A DNA stretch of 8,874 bases from CAYWNK01 sp964459495 (GTDB lineage Bacteria > Planctomycetota > UBA1135 > GCA-002686595). Below are positions 5,608-8,874 of the stretch, piece by piece. Location of the stretch: contig CAYWNK010000260.1 of NCBI GenBank assembly GCA_964459495.1, positions 1 to 8,874 on the forward strand, given 5' to 3'. A model generated the notes under the pieces. It saw only the letters and a list, made by a program, of their open reading frames with translations. It was not told the DNA's origin and did no database searches. The translations under genes were made by a program, and so were the position numbers. Position 1 is the first letter of the stretch, and every line of letters begins with the position of its first letter.

Positions 5608-7533
5608 TTAGGGCTGCGGAGTGTTGTGACTCGAGGAACCGTCGTAGCGCAGAGGGTCGGTGTCTAGCCGGCGCCACTGCACGATCTCAACCGGTCCCAG
5701 GACCTGGGGAAGTAGCCCGCCTGCAGCCCCGTTGCGGCCACCGAGGAGGCGGCGGTCGTAGTTCATGTTGATCTTCGGAGTGCCGTACACGATGTTCTCG
5801 TTGCGGCACACCAGCGAGCCGTTGATCTCGGCCGGGTTTGAACCCCAAACCGCCCAACAGAAGCTGTGGTTGGTGTAGAAGGTGGCGTCCAGCTGGTTGG
5901 CGTAGAGCGATGCGATGTCCTTGTACCGGCTGTATCCACCGGGCGGCATATTGCCGCCCCATTCACCCGAGTTCAGGCTGTCTTCAAAGTCGAGATCGTC
6001 GATGGTCGTCTGGCCATCGAACACCCCGTCCCCGTCGATGTCCTCGCCGGACCCCGGGATCACGTCGCCAATGCCGTAGCCGCTCGGGATCGAACCAGCG
6101 ATCGCGTCCTCGGCGGTGTAGTACTCCACCGAGAAGATGCCGTCCCCTTCCAGGATGTCGTCGTCGGCCGTCCCGAGGATTCCGTCCACTCCCGCGTAGG
6201 TGTTGGGGATGCCGTCTTCGCCCGCGTCTTCCACCGAGCTGTTGAGGTTCGAGTCCATCCATCCGCCAACATAGTTGCGGTAGGCCGAATGGGTGAAGTC
6301 ACCCACGGCGATGTTCTCGCGCGCGAACAGCCCCAGAAAGTCCTTGTCCCAGTTGGCGTTCAGCCAGGCCTCAGTGGCCGCTTCGCTGTTGTTGCTGGGA
6401 ATCGAACTCGAGGGCGGGTCCAGGTAGATCACCGAATCCGGCACGTAGACGTCGCCACCGGAGTAGATCGCGCCCTGGCCGGTCACGTAGCCGGAGATCA
6501 TCACGTCGCCGTGGACGACGATCGGGCCATCGATCACGATCGGGTCCGCCAGAGTACCGACGAGAAAGAGATTGTCCTTCTCGCCCGGATCGTCGCCGAG
6601 AATTGCGCTCACCACAGTCGATCCGCCCACCGAGATCGTGCTCCCCTGGGCGACGGCCTTGTCCTCGTAGAGGGTTAGGTCCGTCAGGTTCGGCATGTCG
6701 ATGACCTCATCGAAATCGTGCTGGTTCGAAGAGAGGCCACCGTTGCCCTTCACGCTGTGCGAGTTGACGATATCCCAACCAGAGAAGACTCCGCCGTCGT
6801 TGCCGTCGGACAGGCCGTCCCCGTTGTCGTCGACGTAGCCGGAGAGGTCGGCCGTCACGCCGTTCCATTCTACGTCCTCATATTTCGGTGTACCCGTGAT
6901 CGTTGGAGCATAGCCACCCGAGTCGAACTGTCCGTTGCTGCGCGCGTTGCCGTTGCAGAAGATCGTGTTGCCGTACAGCCATCCCCAGTTGTTGATGAAG
7001 TAGGCGTAGTTGAAGACCTCCGAGCTCTCGAGGCTGTAGCGCATGGTCAAGGACACCGAGTCCCATGCCTTGAGCTGCTCGCCCGGCGCCAAGTTCTGGG
7101 GTGCTGCCGGCACGTAACCCGACGAGATGACCTGGATGGTGACCTCGCTGGCCGTCTGGGTCAGGATCTCCGCCCTCACCGTGTACTCGCCGAGCGAGGC
7201 ACCGTTGTCCATCAGAGCTGCGCCATCGAACAGGTCGAGCTGCCCCGATGCGTCGAACGCCGATGCGATGCCCTCGATCGGGTTCAGCACTGAGAAGTTC
7301 TGGGCCAGATTGCCCAAGCTGGCCTTCGCCATCTCGACGCCGGTCTCGGCATTGGCCACGGCCTGCAGGTCTTCGACGCTGCGGCGTGAGTCCTTCACCT
7401 CGAAGACGCTGATCGTGGTCGTGGCGTACACCAGTCCCGAAACCACGGCAAAGACGATCATCGCCCCCACCAAAGCGCTACCGCGCTGATTTCGTGACCG
7501 GGACTTAGGGGGGCTAGTTGCGCGTGCGCACAT
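5608..7533 (-). CDS. Large GspK/PilX-like minor pilin-type protein with Asp/Gly-rich loops
   Basis: From the ATG at 7533 this is 641 residues; an ATG at 7557 would add 8. I prefer 7533 because GGAG sits 7 bases upstream and the overlap with the previous gene falls from 44 to 20 bases. Numbering from 7557: a basic leader ends in QRG (24-26), followed by SALVGAMIVFAVVSGLVYA (27-45) and a long amphipathic segment (VEDLQAVANAETGVEMAKAS, 61-80), as in PilX-type proteins. The residue five after the presumed cleavage Gly is Gly, not Glu, a trait shared with GspK. Asp/Gly-rich loops lie at 243-256, 435-474 and 506-515. A beta-helix-like run (GPIVVHGDVMISGYVTGQGA, 344-363) and the C-terminal INGSLVCRNENIVYG...NMNYDRRL are familiar from large PilX-like proteins. 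Cys567 and Cys584 could form a disulfide. It is much longer than Neisseria PilX (about 160) or GspK (about 300). Confidence 0.85.
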   Translation of the reverse strand: MCARATSPPKSRSRNQRGSALVGAMIVFAVVSGLVYATTTISVFEVKDSRRSVEDLQAVANAETGVEMAKASLGNLAQNFSVLNPIEGIASAFDASGQLDLFDGAALMDNGASLGEYTVRAEILTQTASEVTIQVISSGYVPAAPQNLAPGEQLKAWDSVSLTMRYSLESSEVFNYAYFINNWGWLYGNTIFCNGNARSNGQFDSGGYAPTITGTPKYEDVEWNGVTADLSGYVDDNGDGLSDGNDGGVFSGWDIVNSHSVKGNGGLSSNQHDFDEVIDMPNLTDLTLYEDKAVAQGSTISVGGSTVVSAILGDDPGEKDNLFLVGTLADPIVIDGPIVVHGDVMISGYVTGQGAIYSGGDVYVPDSVIYLDPPSSSIPSNNSEAATEAWLNANWDKDFLGLFARENIAVGDFTHSAYRNYVGGWMDSNLNSSVEDAGEDGIPNTYAGVDGILGTADDDILEGDGIFSVEYYTAEDAIAGSIPSGYGIGDVIPGSGEDIDGDGVFDGQTTIDDLDFEDSLNSGEWGGNMPPGGYSRYKDIASLYANQLDATFYTNHSFCWAVWGSNPAEINGSLVCRNENIVYGTPKINMNYDRRLLGGRNGAAGGLLPQVLGPVEIVQWRRLDTDPLRYDGSSSHNTPQP

Positions 7534-8122
7534 GCATTGTCTCCGATCGAATTCCATTCCCTTCCTGCTCTACGATCGTCAGGGTGATAACCCAAACGTC
7601 GCCATCTTGATCCATCGCGAAACCAGGCCCATCGGCATGGTCTCCCGGACGAACGTTGCTCGCCAACACTTCCTCGAACTGTTGGTTCCCTCCCGCGTCC
7701 CAAAGACGCCGGTAGAGCACGTTGGTGCCTACTGCATCCAGTTCCACCGAGTAGGTGATCCGCCAGTCGATTCGGTTCTGCTCAGCCGAGGTCGACCCCA
7801 GCCGGCGCTCGAACGCGCCCCACGAGGCGACTCCTGCCCCATCGACCGGAACCTGAAAGCTGACCGTCGCGTTCCCATCGGCCGATAGTCCGGCAACGAT
7901 CAAGGAGTCGCTGCTCGACTTGATCTCCTCCCGGATGGTCTTGAAGCAGTCGCGCAGGTCCCGGTTGTCGCCTGCAGTCTTGGTTACGGTTGAGTGGGAG
8001 CCCTGTGCGACCTGCAGGCCCTGCGAGATGCCAACCCCGACCACGGTCACGATGGTGCTGGCAATGAGGACTTCCGCGATCGTGAAGCCAGCCTTCCGAC
8101 GGCCCTGAATGGGATTGCGCAT
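7514..8122 (-). CDS. GspJ/PilW-like minor prepilin with type IV N-methylation motif
   Basis: This 202-residue protein has a short basic leader (MRNPIQGRRKAG) followed by FTIAEVLIASTIVTVVGVGI. Prepilin peptidase cleavage is expected between Gly12 and Phe13, with the conserved Glu at +5 (Glu17). The remainder looks like a GspJ/PilW globular domain: an amphipathic helix with DNRDLRDCFKTIREEIKSSS (about 52-71), then beta-rich sequence with a WRITYSVELD strand and VLYRRLWDAGG, reminiscent of the phrase Y..d...L.R...... in PilW/GspJ proteins. It should sit in the inner membrane and be extracted into a pilus or pseudopilus. Its ATG overlaps the preceding stop by one base (TGATG) and has GGAG 5 bases upstream. 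Its own 3' end overlaps the GspK/PilX-like gene. J versus W cannot be settled without a profile search. Confidence 0.88.
   Translation of the reverse strand: MRNPIQGRRKAGFTIAEVLIASTIVTVVGVGISQGLQVAQGSHSTVTKTAGDNRDLRDCFKTIREEIKSSSDSLIVAGLSADGNATVSFQVPVDGAGVASWGAFERRLGSTSAEQNRIDWRITYSVELDAVGTNVLYRRLWDAGGNQQFEEVLASNVRPGDHADGPGFAMDQDGDVWVITLTIVEQEGNGIRSETMHVRTRN
7541..7544 (-). promoter_or_regulatory. Ribosome binding site that favours the 7533 start
   Basis: On the minus strand GGAG lies 7 bases before the ATG at 7533, inside the 3' end of the GspJ/PilW-like gene. A competing AGGA lies 5 bases before the upstream ATG at 7557, so the choice of start is not fully settled. Confidence 0.45.
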
Positions 8123-8544
8123 CAGGACTCCGCCCGCATGAAGACAATTCGAGCCAGCTCGTTCCCGCTCTGCAGGTCCACCATGCCGGCTCGAACCTGG
8201 ATCAGCCCCGGCGAAACCAGGAAGACGTCCAGGTCGACGCGGAACTGACTAGCTGCGGGGCTATCCCCATCGAAGACCTGGTTGCCGTTCAGGGCCAACA
8301 GGTTGTTGAAGGACTGGGCCATCAAATCCTCGTGCACGGTCTCGAGGAAGATCCCACCGCCGGTCAAGGATCGGGCCATGCCGACCGCCTTGATATTGCT
8401 CGAGAACGCGGCCGCCGTTGCCATCAGGAGAACCGCGACTACGCCGCTCGCGATCATGACCTCGACAAGGGTCATCCCGGCTCGGGAGCGGGATTGGGGA
8501 GCCCGCCGCGATGGCTGTCGTTGTGTGTACTTGATGAACTTCAT
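8122..8544 (-). CDS. GspI/PilV-like minor prepilin, first gene of the operon
   Basis: This 140-residue protein has a long basic leader (MKFIKYTQRQPSRRAPQSRS, then RAG) ahead of MTLVEVMIASGVVAVLLMA. Prepilin peptidase cleavage is expected after Gly23, leaving Met at +1 and the conserved Glu at +5 (Glu28); M-T-L-x-E-V is typical of GspI/PilV. The globular part is small (about 95 residues), with a helix then a beta-rich C-terminus (FRVDLDVFL, IQVRAGMVDLQ, ARIVFMRA), consistent with the compact GspI fold. The frame is open upstream to an ATG at 8679, but the extra 45 residues are not pilin-like, so the ATG at 8544 is preferred. No clear Shine-Dalgarno is seen there. The order I-J-K in the downstream genes supports the identification. 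Confidence 0.87.
   Translation of the reverse strand: MKFIKYTQRQPSRRAPQSRSRAGMTLVEVMIASGVVAVLLMATAAAFSSNIKAVGMARSLTGGGIFLETVHEDLMAQSFNNLLALNGNQVFDGDSPAASQFRVDLDVFLVSPGLIQVRAGMVDLQSGNELARIVFMRAES
8128..8131 (-). promoter_or_regulatory. Ribosome binding site of the GspJ/PilW-like gene
   Basis: GGAG on the minus strand, 5 bases before the ATG at 8122 and within the final codons of the GspI/PilV-like gene. Together with the TGATG overlap, this suggests coupled translation. Confidence 0.5.
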
Positions 8545-8735
8545 GGGGGGAAACCGGCTCAGAACGATGCGCTTGAGCCACTGGCCAGCTCCTCCGTCTT
8601 CGGAAGGGGGATCCAGCGAACATGAACGACCTCTCAAACAATGAAGATTCCAATTTGCGACACGCCCCGTGGCGTGCATCAGATCGATGAAAAGCAGTCC
8701 TCTGATGCCCCAGGAACCTGCTGCATCATGATGGG
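8545..8735. promoter_or_regulatory. Divergent intergenic region, presumed promoter of the pilin-like operon
   Basis: This 191-base stretch separates the first prepilin gene (minus strand) from a possible plus-strand gene. The most AT-rich part is about 8635-8660. I searched both strands for sigma-70-type -35/-10 pairs and for a sigma-54 TGGC-N-GC element and found no convincing match. The promoter is therefore inferred only from the absence of any upstream minus-strand gene in the window. It contains the hairpin at 8661-8676 and an ATCGAT palindrome at 8683-8688. Confidence 0.4.
8661..8676. repeat. Perfect 6-bp inverted repeat in the divergent intergenic region
   Basis: CACGCC and GGCGTG flank a CCGT loop, forming a perfect six-base-pair GC-rich stem about 117 bases upstream of the first prepilin start. 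It could be an operator half-site pair or a leader hairpin. There is no following T-tract for a terminator. Chance occurrence in GC-rich DNA is possible. Confidence 0.35.
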
Positions 8736-8874
8736 ATGCCCGTGTTGTTACCGGCCGGCGGCGCGATACCCCGGACAGACATTCCAGCTAGGCCCCATGG
8801 CCAGACCTTCCTGCTGGGCCTGGTCCAACGGAACGATCCCTGGCACGTGGCAGCCACCCGCGCCGAGACCATGG
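8736..8874 (+). CDS. Possible 5' end of an unrecognised gene, cut by the window edge
   Basis: From the ATG at 8736 the frame stays open to the right edge, giving 46 codons that begin MPVLLPAGGAIPRTDIPARP and continue with a hydrophobic FLLGLVQ segment. Third positions are mostly G or C, as in neighbouring genes, and the translation has an ordinary composition. A competing frame starting at ATG 8728 is rich in Cys, Trp and Pro and looks non-coding. The chosen frame is closed upstream by a TGA at 8703. No clear ribosome binding site precedes the ATG. The gene would be divergent from the prepilin operon. I do not recognise the family, and 46 residues are too few to assign one. Confidence 0.4.
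   Translation, partial: MPVLLPAGGAIPRTDIPARPHGQTFLLGLVQRNDPWHVAATRAETM

Noticed and set aside
5866..6678. 270-codon plus-strand open frame opposite the large pilin-type gene
   Set aside because: The Val/Arg/His-rich translation has no motif and lies entirely inside a gene with a clear pilin-type N-terminus and conserved PilX-like C-terminus. It is an antisense shadow.
8545..8679. Upstream extension of the first prepilin gene to the ATG at 8679
   Set aside because: The added 45 residues are not a prepilin leader. The ATG at 8544 gives a normal basic leader directly before the cleavage site.
8841..8855. Sigma-54-like TGGCAC element near the right edge
   Set aside because: No TTGC follows at the required spacing, and it lies inside a possible coding frame.

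Overview
The window looks like a GC-rich bacterial chromosome segment, most likely from a planctomycete (Planctomycetota); Verrucomicrobiota or Lentisphaerota are less likely alternatives. The main argument is a DUF1553 (PSD1) gene directly followed by a Tat-exported DUF1501 gene. That pair is greatly expanded in planctomycetes and rare elsewhere. Most start codons lack a strong Shine-Dalgarno sequence, which also fits. No rRNA, tRNA, CRISPR array, IS element or integrase was seen.

Layout. (1) Positions 2-5044, plus strand: a tight three-gene transcription unit. It holds the C-terminal part of a DUF1553 protein (5' end outside the window), a DUF1501 alkaline-phosphatase-superfamily-like protein with a twin-arginine signal, and an 884-residue secreted protein built from about nine consecutive carboxypeptidase-regulatory-like beta-sandwich modules. 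The last two genes overlap by four bases. (2) Positions 5045-5137: a short convergent intergenic gap with two weak hairpins. (3) Positions 5138-8544, minus strand: a four-gene unit read right to left. It encodes a small GspI/PilV-like prepilin, a GspJ/PilW-like prepilin, a very large GspK/PilX-like pilin-type protein with Asp/Gly-rich putative calcium loops, and a small protein with a signal peptide and a C-terminal membrane helix. Spacings are -1, -20 and +5 bases. (4) Positions 8545-8735: the putative promoter region between divergent genes, with a perfect 6-bp hairpin. (5) Positions 8736-8874: the possible first 46 codons of an unrecognised plus-strand gene.

Working together. The plus-strand genes probably act at or outside the cytoplasmic membrane. 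DUF1553 and DUF1501 partners are usually co-exported, and the modular protein may bind surface polymers or proteins. The minus-strand genes resemble the minor-pilin tip complex (I-J-K in type II secretion, V-W-X in type IV pili), without the major pilin, ATPase or platform genes. They would have to use an assembly machine encoded elsewhere. The two units converge and nothing in the sequence links them functionally.

The most interesting items are the tip-complex cassette with its oversized K/X subunit and unknown fourth member, and the modular secreted protein coupled to DUF1501 with an ambiguous non-ATG start.
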